A stretch of 64,000 bases of DNA from Kibdelosporangium aridum (GTDB lineage Bacteria; Actinomycetota; Actinomycetes; Mycobacteriales; Pseudonocardiaceae), in assembly GCF_900176515.1 (NCBI RefSeq), contig NZ_FWXV01000010.1, positions 1 through 64,000 of the forward strand. The letters run 5' to 3'. Both the position numbers and the translations under genes were made by a program. Below, one piece after another: positions 6,734 to 14,863 of the stretch. How positions within the stretch are numbered: position 1 is the first letter of the stretch; each line of letters starts with the position of its first letter. Below the pieces are notes generated by a model. It made no database searches. It had not been told where the DNA came from and was given only the letters and a program-made list of their open reading frames with translations.

Positions 6734-9607
6734 ATGCCTGAGGTCCGGTTTGGTGTGCTTGGGCCGGTCACGGCGTGGCGCGGGACCGAGATGGTCGGCC
6801 TCGGCCCCAGCAAATGCCGCCAGGTTCTCGGAATGCTCCTGTTGCACGCCAACCGCCGCGTGGACCGTGAGCAGATCATCGAGTGCGCCTGGGGTACGAC
6901 CCCGCCGCGAAGCGCGATCAACCTCGTCCAGAAGTACGTCGGCGACGTGCGCCGGGCACTGGGGCTGGACGGCAATTCGCTGATCACCGTGGGAACCGGC
7001 TATCTGCTGCGCGTGGCACCGGACCAACTCGACAGCACCAAGTTCTCCACCGATCTGGCACACGCCCGGGAAACGAGGAACGGCGGCGACCTGGTCGGCG
7101 CCCGGCAGACGCTGGCCGACGCGATGGCGATGTGGCGTGGACCGGCGTTCAGCGGCATCGACACCCCCGCCGCGGACATCGAACGCGCCCGTCTCGACGA
7201 GTACCGGGTCGGGGCGCTGGAGGACATCGCCGAACTCGACCTGGTGCAGGGCGACCACGCGCTGGCCGTGGCGGAGTTGTCGCGGCTCGCGACCGACCAT
7301 CCGTATCGCGAACGGGTACGCGAGCTGCTGATGATCGCGTTGTACCGCAGCGGCCGTCAGGCTGACGCGTTGGCCGTCTACCAGGACATTCAGCGGCTGC
7401 TCGCGGAGGAACTGGGAGCCAACCCCGGACATGGGCTGCAACGCGTGCACGCCCAGATCCTGCGCGCGGACCCGGCGCTGTCCGAGGGTGCCGCGCCACG
7501 GGAGCTGGATTCGCTCGCGGTGTGCCAGTTGCCCGCCGACATCCCCGACTTCACCGGCCGGACCGAATCGCTCGACGAGGTGCTCGGCCTGCTGACCGGC
7601 GGCCGGACCGCGGTCATCGTCGGCGCGCCGGGGACAGGGAAGTCCACGCTGGCGGTGCGAGCGGCGCATCGCGCGCGGGAGATGTTCCCGGACGGACAGC
7701 TGTACCTGGACTTGGCCGGAACCGCGGACGTGCCAAGAGACCCGGCGATGATGCTGGCCGAGCTGTTGCGGGCACTCGGCGTCACCGACGCGGTGATGCC
7801 GGACGGCCTGCACGAGCGGGCGGCGTTGTACCGCTCCACGCTCGCCGGCCGTCAAATGCTGGTGCTGTTGGACGACGCCGCCGGAGCGCACCAGGTGCGT
7901 CCGCTGCTGCCGCCGTCCGGTGGTTGCGCGGCGCTGGTGACCAGCCGGCACTTGCTGGCCGACCTGACCAGCGCGCATCACGTCGAACTGGACGTCTTGC
8001 CCAGCGACGACGCCCGCGAGCTGCTCGCGGGCATTGTCGGCAGCGCGCGGGTCAACCGGGAGCCCGAGCAAGCCGCCGCGATCGTCGAGCTGTGCGGAAA
8101 CCTGCCGCTCGCCATCCGGATCGCGGGTGCCCGGCTGGCCAGCAGACAGGCGTGGACGTTGCAGGTGCTGCAGGACAGGCTGGAGGACGAGTCACGGCGG
8201 CTGCGCGAGCTGCGCGTCGGCGATCTGGACATCCGGGCGAATTTCGACCTGAGCGTCCGGATGGTGCCCGAGGACAGTGCCCGGGCGTTCCGGCTGATGG
8301 GACTGCTCGGCGCGGAAAGCCTGCCAGGCTGGGTGATCGGCGCGTTGATCGACCAGCACGACGCGGACGACGTGCTCGACGCGTTGGTGGACGCCAACTT
8401 GGTGCGTCTGATGGACACCGACAACGTGGGACAACCGCGGTACCGGCTGCACGACTTGCTGCGGACGTATGCGGCTAAAGCGGCTGAGGAGCATTACCCG
8501 CTGGACGAGCGGCGTGCTGCCGTGCAACGGGTTCTCGCCGCATGGCTCGCGCTGGCCGAACAGGCGCGGGATCTGTTCTACCCCAGTCTTTTCGAGCCGA
8601 CGCCAGGCACCGCGCCGCGCTGGAAACCGGACTACGCCGTCGTCGACCCGATCGCGTGGTTCGACGTCGAGCGCGGCAGGCTGCTGCACGCGATCCAGCT
8701 CGCGGTCGACTGGGACCTGGACGAGCTCGCGTGGGAACTCGCGGCCGCCGCGGTGCCGTACTACGACCACCGGAGCCTTTACCAGGATTGGACGCGAAGC
8801 CACCGGGTCGCACTCGCGGCAACGCGTGCGGCAGGCAACACCCACGGGGAAGCCGTGTTGCTGCAAAGCCTCGGCCAAGTCCACATCTACCGGGACGAAG
8901 ACGCCAAAGCGCTGCGGTCGTTGAAACGCAGCCTGGAGCTGCACCGCGAAACCGGGGACAAGCGCGGCATGGCGCTCGCCCTCGCGGGCCTGGCAACCAT
9001 GCGGCGCGTACACAACAACTACGACCTCGCACTGGGCGACGCGTGCACGGCCTTGAATCTGTTCATAGAGGTGGGTCACCGGCACGCGGAAGCGCAGCTG
9101 CGTAGCGCCATCGGCCTGGTCCGGCTCGAGCAGGGCAACCTCGACGACGCCCGAGAATGGATCGACAGCGGGCTGACCGTGGCCCGCCAACTGCGCGACC
9201 GCCACCGCCAAGCGGTGATCTTGCGTAATTCAAGCAAGTACTACCAGGCAAGTGGCGATACGCCGGCGGCGTTGCGGTGCCTGACAAGGTCGTTGACGAT
9301 CTTCAAGGAGATCGACGACGAGCGGTGCGCAGCCTATGCGGAGCAACGAATCGGCGCCGTCTACGCACAGCTCGACGACCATTCACGTGCGCGATGCGCG
9401 TTGGAACGCGCGGCTGACGTGTTCTACGTCAACGGCGACCGGCGCAACGAAGCCGAATGCTGGCAACAACTCGGCGAACTGGACATGCGGCACGGCGAGT
9501 CGGAAGCCGCCCACAGGCACCTGGGCATGGCCCTTGAGCTCTGGCAGGCGATCGACCAAGCCGACCGGGCCGCGGCGGTCGAGAAGGCGCTGCAGGAGAT
9601 CGGATAG
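6734..9607 (+). CDS. AfsR-like SARP regulator (BTAD, NB-ARC, TPR)
   Basis: A 957-residue regulator. Residues about 5-95 form an OmpR-like DNA-binding domain (FGVLGPVTAWRG, then the winged helix ending VGDVRRALG), and about 100-250 the bacterial transcriptional activation domain. Then comes an NB-ARC ATPase (Walker A GAPGTGKST at about 296-304, LVLLDDA Walker B, GNLPLAIRIAG near 455). The C-terminal 280 residues are TPR-like helices (LLQSLGQVHIYRDEDAKALRSL and similar). AfsR-type SARPs activate secondary metabolism or development genes. A ribosome site GAAGGGAG precedes the ATG. No biosynthetic cluster is adjacent, so its targets are unknown. Confidence 0.9.
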   Translation: MPEVRFGVLGPVTAWRGTEMVGLGPSKCRQVLGMLLLHANRRVDREQIIECAWGTTPPRSAINLVQKYVGDVRRALGLDGNSLITVGTGYLLRVAPDQLDSTKFSTDLAHARETRNGGDLVGARQTLADAMAMWRGPAFSGIDTPAADIERARLDEYRVGALEDIAELDLVQGDHALAVAELSRLATDHPYRERVRELLMIALYRSGRQADALAVYQDIQRLLAEELGANPGHGLQRVHAQILRADPALSEGAAPRELDSLAVCQLPADIPDFTGRTESLDEVLGLLTGGRTAVIVGAPGTGKSTLAVRAAHRAREMFPDGQLYLDLAGTADVPRDPAMMLAELLRALGVTDAVMPDGLHERAALYRSTLAGRQMLVLLDDAAGAHQVRPLLPPSGGCAALVTSRHLLADLTSAHHVELDVLPSDDARELLAGIVGSARVNREPEQAAAIVELCGNLPLAIRIAGARLASRQAWTLQVLQDRLEDESRRLRELRVGDLDIRANFDLSVRMVPEDSARAFRLMGLLGAESLPGWVIGALIDQHDADDVLDALVDANLVRLMDTDNVGQPRYRLHDLLRTYAAKAAEEHYPLDERRAAVQRVLAAWLALAEQARDLFYPSLFEPTPGTAPRWKPDYAVVDPIAWFDVERGRLLHAIQLAVDWDLDELAWELAAAAVPYYDHRSLYQDWTRSHRVALAATRAAGNTHGEAVLLQSLGQVHIYRDEDAKALRSLKRSLELHRETGDKRGMALALAGLATMRRVHNNYDLALGDACTALNLFIEVGHRHAEAQLRSAIGLVRLEQGNLDDAREWIDSGLTVARQLRDRHRQAVILRNSSKYYQASGDTPAALRCLTRSLTIFKEIDDERCAAYAEQRIGAVYAQLDDHSRARCALERAADVFYVNGDRRNEAECWQQLGELDMRHGESEAAHRHLGMALELWQAIDQADRAAAVEKALQEIG

Positions 9608-9712
9608 CCCGAGCCGTTACGGCACGCCTGAAACGGTGCCGATCTTCGAGCGCGAACCGCCGCGGTGAGCTACGGTCGTGCCCTCGGTGCAAGCAACTGG
9701 GGGCTGGACACT

Positions 9713-10474
9713 ATGGACACCATCGAGGCCAAGCGGATCGAGGCCACGAACTACGAGCGCTACCAGATGGCGACCGGCTACGGCTGGCAGTTCTGGGCGG
9801 ACGTGCCCGCCCTGCTGGACCGGTGGCAGGTGCTGCCGTTCAACCAGCGCGGCGACAAGCGGCTGGCGTTCGGTGTGGTCCAGGGCAACTACCAGGGCCT
9901 GCCGTTCACCGTGTTCGACTTCCACCGGCGGCCCGTGGTCACCAGCGTGCACACGCGATGGACCAACAAGAAGGTCAACGAGCTCGACACGATCACCATC
10001 GACAGCGTCTGGGTGATCACGCTGCCGGTCGCGATGCCGTTCTTCCAGATCGTCGGGGACACCGAGCCGACGTTCGACACCGAGCCGTATCCCGAGCCGC
10101 CGACACCGGACCGCAAGTTCAACCGCTGGTACAAGATGATCGACACCGACCCGAACGTCGCCATGCGGATCCTCACCCCGCCGCTGTGCGCCGCGATGCG
10201 CCAGCTCAAGCTGCACAACTGGTCGCTGGTGGGCAACGAGCTGCTCTACGTCGAGCACCCGATCTTCGGCCGGACCAAGCCGGACGAGATCGTCGAGACC
10301 CTCGGCAAGCTCGCCCAACTGGTCCCGCTGCTGCCCATGCACCAGCCCGCTCCCCCACCGCCGCCACCCATGCCGCAGTACCCCCAGCAGCAGTACCCAC
10401 CCCAGCAGCACTATCCCCCGCAGCAGTATCAACAGCAGCAGCCGTACGGATACCCTCCCCAGCGCGGTTACTGA
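9713..10474 (+). CDS. Hypothetical protein with Pro/Gln/Tyr-rich tail
   Basis: A 253-residue protein with a globular N-terminal part (about residues 1-205) and a low-complexity tail of proline runs and YPPQQ-type repeats. The N-terminal part has GYGWQFWADVPALLDRWQVLPF, a FTVFDFHRRP block and ITIDSVWVITLP. Actinobacterial proteins of this kind are usually annotated as hypothetical, and no function is known to me. The ATG at 9713 follows a GGGGGC ribosome site; an in-frame GTG at 9665 is possible. The tail suggests protein-protein contacts or a disordered linker. Confidence 0.7.
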   Translation: MDTIEAKRIEATNYERYQMATGYGWQFWADVPALLDRWQVLPFNQRGDKRLAFGVVQGNYQGLPFTVFDFHRRPVVTSVHTRWTNKKVNELDTITIDSVWVITLPVAMPFFQIVGDTEPTFDTEPYPEPPTPDRKFNRWYKMIDTDPNVAMRILTPPLCAAMRQLKLHNWSLVGNELLYVEHPIFGRTKPDEIVETLGKLAQLVPLLPMHQPAPPPPPPMPQYPQQQYPPQQHYPPQQYQQQQPYGYPPQRGY

Positions 10475-10485
10475 ACGGATAAGCT

Positions 10486-10520
10486 CGGCCACAGGCAATC
10501 ACGGGGGGTGACTGTGGCCG
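10486..10520 (+). promoter_or_regulatory. Hairpin enclosing the ribosome site of the MFS gene
   Basis: CGGCCACAG (10486-10494) pairs perfectly with CTGTGGCCG (10512-10520). The 17-nt loop holds the G-run that acts as ribosome site (10502-10507), and the right arm contains the GTG at 10514. If transcribed as a leader, this could limit translation. It may also be chance in a GC-rich genome. Confidence 0.35.
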
Positions 10521-11866
10521 ATCGCATCACGTCGTGGTGGCGTATCGGCTTCATCTGCGCGGTGCTGCTGCTCGAGGGGATGAGCTCGTCCAGCATCAAC
10601 GTGCAGATCGGTGCGCTGGAGCGCCATTTCGGGCTGTCACCTGCGCTGTTGCAGCTCACCGTGGGTGCGTTCCTGATCGCGTACGCCGGGCTGTTGCCGC
10701 TGGCTGGACGATGGGTCGACACCCGCGGCGGCCGGACGGTCTTCCTGTGGGGCGTGGCGCTGTTCGGGCTTGGATGCGTCATCTGCGCCGCCGCACTGTC
10801 CGGTTTGTGGTTGGTGGCAGGCAGGTTCGCGCAGGGAGCGGGCGCGGCGCTGAGTGCTCCCGCCGCTGTGGCGTTGATCATCGCGGGGTTGCCGCCCGGG
10901 AAGACGCGCAATCAGGCGATGGGGCTGTACGCGGCCATGGGCGCGGTCGGGTTCTCCCTCGGTTTGGTGTTGCCCGCGTTCGTGGTGACCGAACTGGGGT
11001 GGCGCGCGAGTTTTCTCGTGTACTTGCCGTTGGTCGTGGCGATGCTGATCATCGGGCAGACCATCCAGCGTTCGGCAGCACCAGGTGGAAAGCTCGATCC
11101 GTTGTCGGCGATCGCCGTGACGATCGCGATGATGCTCGCGGTGCACGCCATCGCCGACGTCTGCAACGCTCCACTGTGGAGCACAGCGGTGCAGCTGGGC
11201 GGCGCACTTCTGCTGGGCATGACCGTGAAACTCAGCGGGCGGCGCCTGTTCCCCGTGGAGGTGACCAGATCCGCGGGTGTGTTGAGCGGATCCTTCGCAC
11301 TGGCCGGGGTTTTCGCGGCACTGGTCACGTCCGTGTACCTGGTAAGCCTTGCGCTGCAAGCAAACAACACCGCGTTCGAGGTCGGTCTCGCGCTGGTGCC
11401 GCAGAGCATCAGCAACGCGATCGCGACGATGTTCGGCGCGAAGCTGGTGACCAGGTTCGGGGCACGCAAAGTGCTCACCACGGGCATGGCGCTGGTCGTG
11501 ACCGCGCTGGGCTACCTGGGCACGGTCGGCATGAGTTTGCCTTACGCCGCAGGACTTCTGCCCGCGTTCGTGATCATCGGCATCAGCATCGCGCTGAGCT
11601 ATCCGGCCGCGTCGATCATGGCTGTGGACGCGGTCCAGCCCGAGCACCACGGCTCGGCCGCCGGGCTGCTGACCAGCTTCCAGAACGTGGGCGGCGCGGC
11701 CGGGCTGGCCGTCGCCACGGCCGCCGCCGTGGTGCCGTTGCCCGGCAGCGGCGTGCCGCCGGAGCCGGGCCAACTGCTGTCCATGGCGATGATGGTGTTC
11801 TTCGGCCTGGTCGTCGCCGGTATCTGGTGGTTCAGTCGACGGACGCTTCTGACCACACGCGGCTGA
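10514..11866 (+). CDS. MFS drug:proton antiporter (DHA2-like)
   Basis: A 450-residue integral membrane protein with about 13-14 hydrophobic helices. Helix 1 ends LLEGMSSSSINVQIGALERHF. Motif A (GRWVDTRGGRTVFLWG) lies between helices 2 and 3, and a motif C-like GxxxGPxxGG region is degenerate (GAVGFSLGLVLPAF). This is the DHA2 drug or metabolite exporter type. The substrate cannot be told. I prefer the GTG at 10514 because the G-run ribosome site is then at normal distance; GTG 10508 is two codons upstream. The 3' end overlaps the convergent kinase gene by 35 bp. Confidence 0.85.
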   Translation: MADRITSWWRIGFICAVLLLEGMSSSSINVQIGALERHFGLSPALLQLTVGAFLIAYAGLLPLAGRWVDTRGGRTVFLWGVALFGLGCVICAAALSGLWLVAGRFAQGAGAALSAPAAVALIIAGLPPGKTRNQAMGLYAAMGAVGFSLGLVLPAFVVTELGWRASFLVYLPLVVAMLIIGQTIQRSAAPGGKLDPLSAIAVTIAMMLAVHAIADVCNAPLWSTAVQLGGALLLGMTVKLSGRRLFPVEVTRSAGVLSGSFALAGVFAALVTSVYLVSLALQANNTAFEVGLALVPQSISNAIATMFGAKLVTRFGARKVLTTGMALVVTALGYLGTVGMSLPYAAGLLPAFVIIGISIALSYPAASIMAVDAVQPEHHGSAAGLLTSFQNVGGAAGLAVATAAAVVPLPGSGVPPEPGQLLSMAMMVFFGLVVAGIWWFSRRTLLTTRG

Positions 11867-12371
11867 GGATCTCCTCGACGGTCTGCTCCGGCGTCTGGTC
11901 GGAGGTGTCCAGCCACAACCCGATCCTGGGCGTGTCCTCGCGCAGGCCCTTGTCCAGCAGCTCGATCGTCCACTGGTCGTACGTGTCCGCCTTGGACCTG
12001 CCCTTTTCCCTTGCCAGGACGGCCTCCGGCCGCGGCGCGAGCACGACGACAAGCAACGGCCGCTGCCTGATCATGTGCACCATCTCGCTGAGCGGCTTGC
12101 CGAGGATGACGTCCTGCGCCACCACCGTGAAGCCTTCACGGAAGTACTCGTCGCACGCCATCGCGGTCAGCTTGTACCGCAACCGGAGCTGTCGCCACGC
12201 CTCATCGGACGGGTCGGGCGTCATGTCCGCACGACCGTTGACGATCATGCGCCGGAACGAGTCGCCGCGCACATGTACCGACCGCTCCAGCCGCTCAGCC
12301 AGCAGCTGGGCGATGGTCGACTTGCCCGCTGCCTGGATCCCGGTGATCAGGATGATCGCCTGCTGGGTCAT
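11832..12371 (-). CDS. Small P-loop kinase (AAA_33, zeta/CPT-like)
   Basis: A 179-residue protein with Walker A GIQAAGKST near the N terminus, a conserved HVRGDSFRRMI segment and a LVVVLAPRPEAVLAREKGR block typical of small nucleotide-dependent phosphotransferases (AAA_33, chloramphenicol phosphotransferase or zeta-toxin-like folds). No antitoxin lies beside it, so a toxin role is not supported. A metabolite or antibiotic kinase is more likely. I took the ATG at 12371; an ATG three codons earlier (12380) is equally possible. The start lies 17 bases after the end of the beta-propeller gene, so the two may be co-transcribed. Confidence 0.75.
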   Translation of the reverse strand: MTQQAIILITGIQAAGKSTIAQLLAERLERSVHVRGDSFRRMIVNGRADMTPDPSDEAWRQLRLRYKLTAMACDEYFREGFTVVAQDVILGKPLSEMVHMIRQRPLLVVVLAPRPEAVLAREKGRSKADTYDQWTIELLDKGLREDTPRIGLWLDTSDQTPEQTVEEILSRVWSEASVD

Positions 12372-12388
12372 AAGGGACATCATGCCCA

Positions 12389-13465
12389 CTAGCGCAACGC
12401 AATTCGGACGACCTTGCCGGTACCAGGGCAAACGCCGCAGTCGGAGACGTAGGCGGCGCCGTCCCGCAGGGCGAGTCCGCCGGGCCCGGTGAGCGCGGTC
12501 GTGACGATCTGGTGCGAGCCGTCCCGCTTGACCTTGATCAACGCCCCGGTCATGTCGCCGGAAAGCAGGCCGTTGTGCGCGATTTCCAGCACGTACAAGG
12601 TGCCGTCACGGTCGAATGCCAGGTCGACGACATTGGTGAAGCCGGTGGCGTGCACGGTCGGCGCCTGGCCGGGCACCACGCGGAAAACGCTTGCGCGGCC
12701 GACCGGGAACGGAAATCCGGTGAGCTGGCTGACGTAGTACGCGCCGTCTGGCCCCTGGACCACGGCCGTCGGCACGGCCTGCGACGGGATCTTCCTCCCG
12801 GGCGGCAGGCCAAGGAAGTCCGGTGCGTCGACCATCTGGCTCGGGAAGACCGCGAGCGTGGACACGGTGCCGTTGGGTGCGACCTTCACCAGCGAGTTCC
12901 CTGCCGCGTCAGCCACAGCCGCACCTGCCGATGTCAGGGTCACCGAGTTCGGGTTGGTTTCCGCACCCGCGCCATCGGGGTCGGCTTGTCCCTCGTAGCC
13001 CGCGATGTCCGCGAGCCTGACCACACGCCCGCCCGCCGAGAGCAGCAAACGGCCCGCGTTCTGGCCCGCACCAGGCAATTCGTCCCGCTTCGCCGGCGCG
13101 GTGGCCAGTCCGACAGTGAACACCGGGAAGTCGCCGACGACCGCGACGTCCGACGGGCCCATCGCCTGAGTGCCGTTCGGCGCGGCAATGGACGAAAGCC
13201 CTTGCACCACACGCTTTTGCTGACCACGGCTGACCTTGGTGATCGCGCCGGAAGCCCCGAAGCAGACGTCCCCGCCTTCCGGGCCAGGGAAACACGGTCC
13301 TGCGCCACCACGACCCGCTTCGGCCACGTACAGCGTCCCGTCGTGCGTGAACGCCAAACCACGCGGGTTGTCCAGGCCCGAGGCCACTGTCGTGGCTTCC
13401 TGTGCCATCACCGGTGTCGGAAAAAGCGTGAGCAGTCCGGCCGCGAGCACGGCTAGCGTTCTCAT
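12389..13465 (-). CDS. Secreted ScyD/ScyE-family beta-propeller protein
   Basis: A 358-residue protein with a Sec signal peptide (MRTLAVLAAGLLTLFPTPVMA, cleavage after AQA-like MAQ). The mature protein begins with the family pattern VASGLDNPRGLAFTHDGTLYVAEAGRGG, then repeats NHL/SMP-30-like blades (PTAVVQGPDGAYYVSQLTGFPF, NVVDLAFDRDGTLYVLEI). It ends with CGVCPGTGKVVRIALR, whose two cysteines may form a disulfide. The family is named after cyanobacterial scytonemin genes; in actinomycetes its function is unknown. A paralogue lies at 14856-15902 on the same strand. Confidence 0.85.
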   Translation of the reverse strand: MRTLAVLAAGLLTLFPTPVMAQEATTVASGLDNPRGLAFTHDGTLYVAEAGRGGAGPCFPGPEGGDVCFGASGAITKVSRGQQKRVVQGLSSIAAPNGTQAMGPSDVAVVGDFPVFTVGLATAPAKRDELPGAGQNAGRLLLSAGGRVVRLADIAGYEGQADPDGAGAETNPNSVTLTSAGAAVADAAGNSLVKVAPNGTVSTLAVFPSQMVDAPDFLGLPPGRKIPSQAVPTAVVQGPDGAYYVSQLTGFPFPVGRASVFRVVPGQAPTVHATGFTNVVDLAFDRDGTLYVLEIAHNGLLSGDMTGALIKVKRDGSHQIVTTALTGPGGLALRDGAAYVSDCGVCPGTGKVVRIALR

Positions 13466-13528
13466 CCGAGAGTCCCTTCCGCTGAACAGCAGTCCAGATC
13501 AGGGAATACCGGCGCTCGCGACCCCGCT

Positions 13529-13633
13529 TCAGCCCCTTTCGGCCCCTACCAAGCGATTCCGCAGCACTGGCAGGTCGTCCGCACTCACGTACCGGGTGAT
13601 GTCCAAGGAGCGCACGGTGTCGTCGCACTGCAT
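13529..13633 (-). pseudogene. Possible small ORF or gene remnant, 34 codons
   Basis: An open frame from ATG at 13633 to TGA at 13529 reads MQCDDTVRSLDITRYVSADD, then LPVLRNRLVGAERG. It shows GC-rich third positions and an ordinary protein-like composition, and the open frame continues upstream of the ATG with similar composition. It sits 63 bases ahead of the beta-propeller gene on the same strand. It might be the end of a decayed gene, a leader peptide, or chance. Confidence 0.3.
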
Positions 13634-13683
13634 GATCAGGTTGCCTGCCCCAAGCTGGAGACAGCACGCAGGAGGAGGAGATC

Positions 13684-14463
13684 ATGCGACTGGACGTTTC
13701 CGGCAAGACCGCGCTGGTCACGGGCTCGACCCAGGGCATCGGCACGCAGATCGCGAAAGGACTGGCCAGTGCGGGGGCGACCGTGGCGATCAACGGCCGC
13801 GGTGAGGACAAGGTCAAGGCCACGATCGACCAACTCGGCGACGGCTTCGTCGCGGCACCGGGCGACATCTCGACCGACGCGGGCACCCAGCAGGTTCTCG
13901 ACGCCGTGCCCGATGTGGACATCCTGGTCAACAACCTGGGCATCTTCGGCGCCGCCGAGCCACTTGAGATCACCGATGACGAGTGGCGCCGCTACTTCGA
14001 GGTGAACGTGCTCGCCGCGGTCCGGCTGACCCGCGCGTACCTGCCGGGCATGATGAGCCGCGGGTGGGGCCGGATCCAGTACATCGCCAGCGATTCCGCG
14101 GTCGCCATCCCCGCCGAGATGATCCATTACGGCATGTCCAAGACGGCGTTGCTCGGTGTGTCCCGCGGTTTCGCCAAGGCCGCGGCCGGCACTGGCGTGA
14201 CGGTCAACGCGGTGATCGCGGGCCCGACGCACACGGGCGGTGTCGAGGACTTCGTCTATCAACTTGTCGACAAGGACTTGCCGTGGGACGAGGCCCAGCG
14301 TGAGTTCATGCGCGAGCACCGGCCGCAGTCGCTGCTGCAGCGGCTGATCGAGCCGGAAGAAATCGCGAATATGGTGGTGTACTTGAGTTCTCCGCTCGCC
14401 TCAGCGACCACCGGCGGCGCGGTGCGGGTGGACGGTGGCTATGTGGACTCGATCCTCCCCTGA
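13684..14463 (+). CDS. Short-chain dehydrogenase/reductase
   Basis: A 259-residue classical SDR. The nucleotide-binding motif is TGSTQGIG (residues 13-20), NNLG lies at 83-86, Asn108 is in the FEVNVL segment, and the catalytic set is Ser136, Tyr149 and Lys153 (HYGMSK). The C-terminal pattern LSSPLASATTGGAVRVDGGYVDS is standard. FabG-like members reduce keto groups with NAD(P)H; the substrate cannot be deduced. A strong ribosome site (GGAGGAGGAG) precedes the ATG. The YjbR gene follows after 16 bases. Confidence 0.9.
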   Translation: MRLDVSGKTALVTGSTQGIGTQIAKGLASAGATVAINGRGEDKVKATIDQLGDGFVAAPGDISTDAGTQQVLDAVPDVDILVNNLGIFGAAEPLEITDDEWRRYFEVNVLAAVRLTRAYLPGMMSRGWGRIQYIASDSAVAIPAEMIHYGMSKTALLGVSRGFAKAAAGTGVTVNAVIAGPTHTGGVEDFVYQLVDKDLPWDEAQREFMREHRPQSLLQRLIEPEEIANMVVYLSSPLASATTGGAVRVDGGYVDSILP

Positions 14464-14467
14464 CCTC

Positions 14468-14473
14468 TAGCCT
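14468..14473 (+). promoter_or_regulatory. -10 box of leaderless YjbR gene
   Basis: TAGCCT lies 6 bases ahead of the ATG at 14480, directly after the SDR stop, and no ribosome site is present. This suggests a separate leaderless transcript starting at the ATG. Confidence 0.4.
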
Positions 14474-14479
14474 CGGCCC

Positions 14480-14863
14480 ATGAGCGTCCCCGACGAGGTC
14501 CTCACGCGATTACGCGAAGTCTGCCTGGCGCTGCCCGAGACCTACGAGGAACAAGCGTGGCTCGGCACGCGGTGGCGGATCCGCAAGAAGACCTTCGCGC
14601 ACGTGCTGCTGGTCGAGGACGGCAGGCCGCCGTGGTTCGCGGACGTCATCTCCGGCGACGGCCTGGTCCTGGCGTTCCGCGCGTCGCCAGAGGAGTTGCA
14701 CGCGCTGGCGAACGCGGGCCCGCCGTTCTTCAAGACGGTCTGGCCCGACGACATGATCGTCATGATGCTCGGTGACGACACCGACTGGGCTGAAGTCACC
14801 GAGCTCATGACCGATTCCTACTGCGTGATGGCCCCGAAGTCGCTGGCCAAACGGCTCACTTGA
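14480..14863 (+). CDS. MmcQ/YjbR family protein
   Basis: A 127-residue protein with the YjbR pattern: CLALPETYEEQAWLGTRWRIRKKTFAHVL near residues 14-42, FRASPEELHAL near 67, PDDMIVMML near 90, and the C-terminal block DSYCVMAPKSLAKRL. The fold (CyaY-like) is thought to bind DNA, but no precise role is established. Codon 11 is TTA, the leucine codon read by the bldA tRNA in streptomycetes, so translation may be developmentally delayed. The end overlaps the convergent beta-propeller gene by 8 bp. Confidence 0.85.
   Translation: MSVPDEVLTRLREVCLALPETYEEQAWLGTRWRIRKKTFAHVLLVEDGRPPWFADVISGDGLVLAFRASPEELHALANAGPPFFKTVWPDDMIVMMLGDDTDWAEVTELMTDSYCVMAPKSLAKRLT

Noticed and set aside
11832..12371. Zeta-type toxin of a toxin-antitoxin pair
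   Set aside because: No small antitoxin gene is adjacent and the upstream gene codes for a secreted propeller protein.
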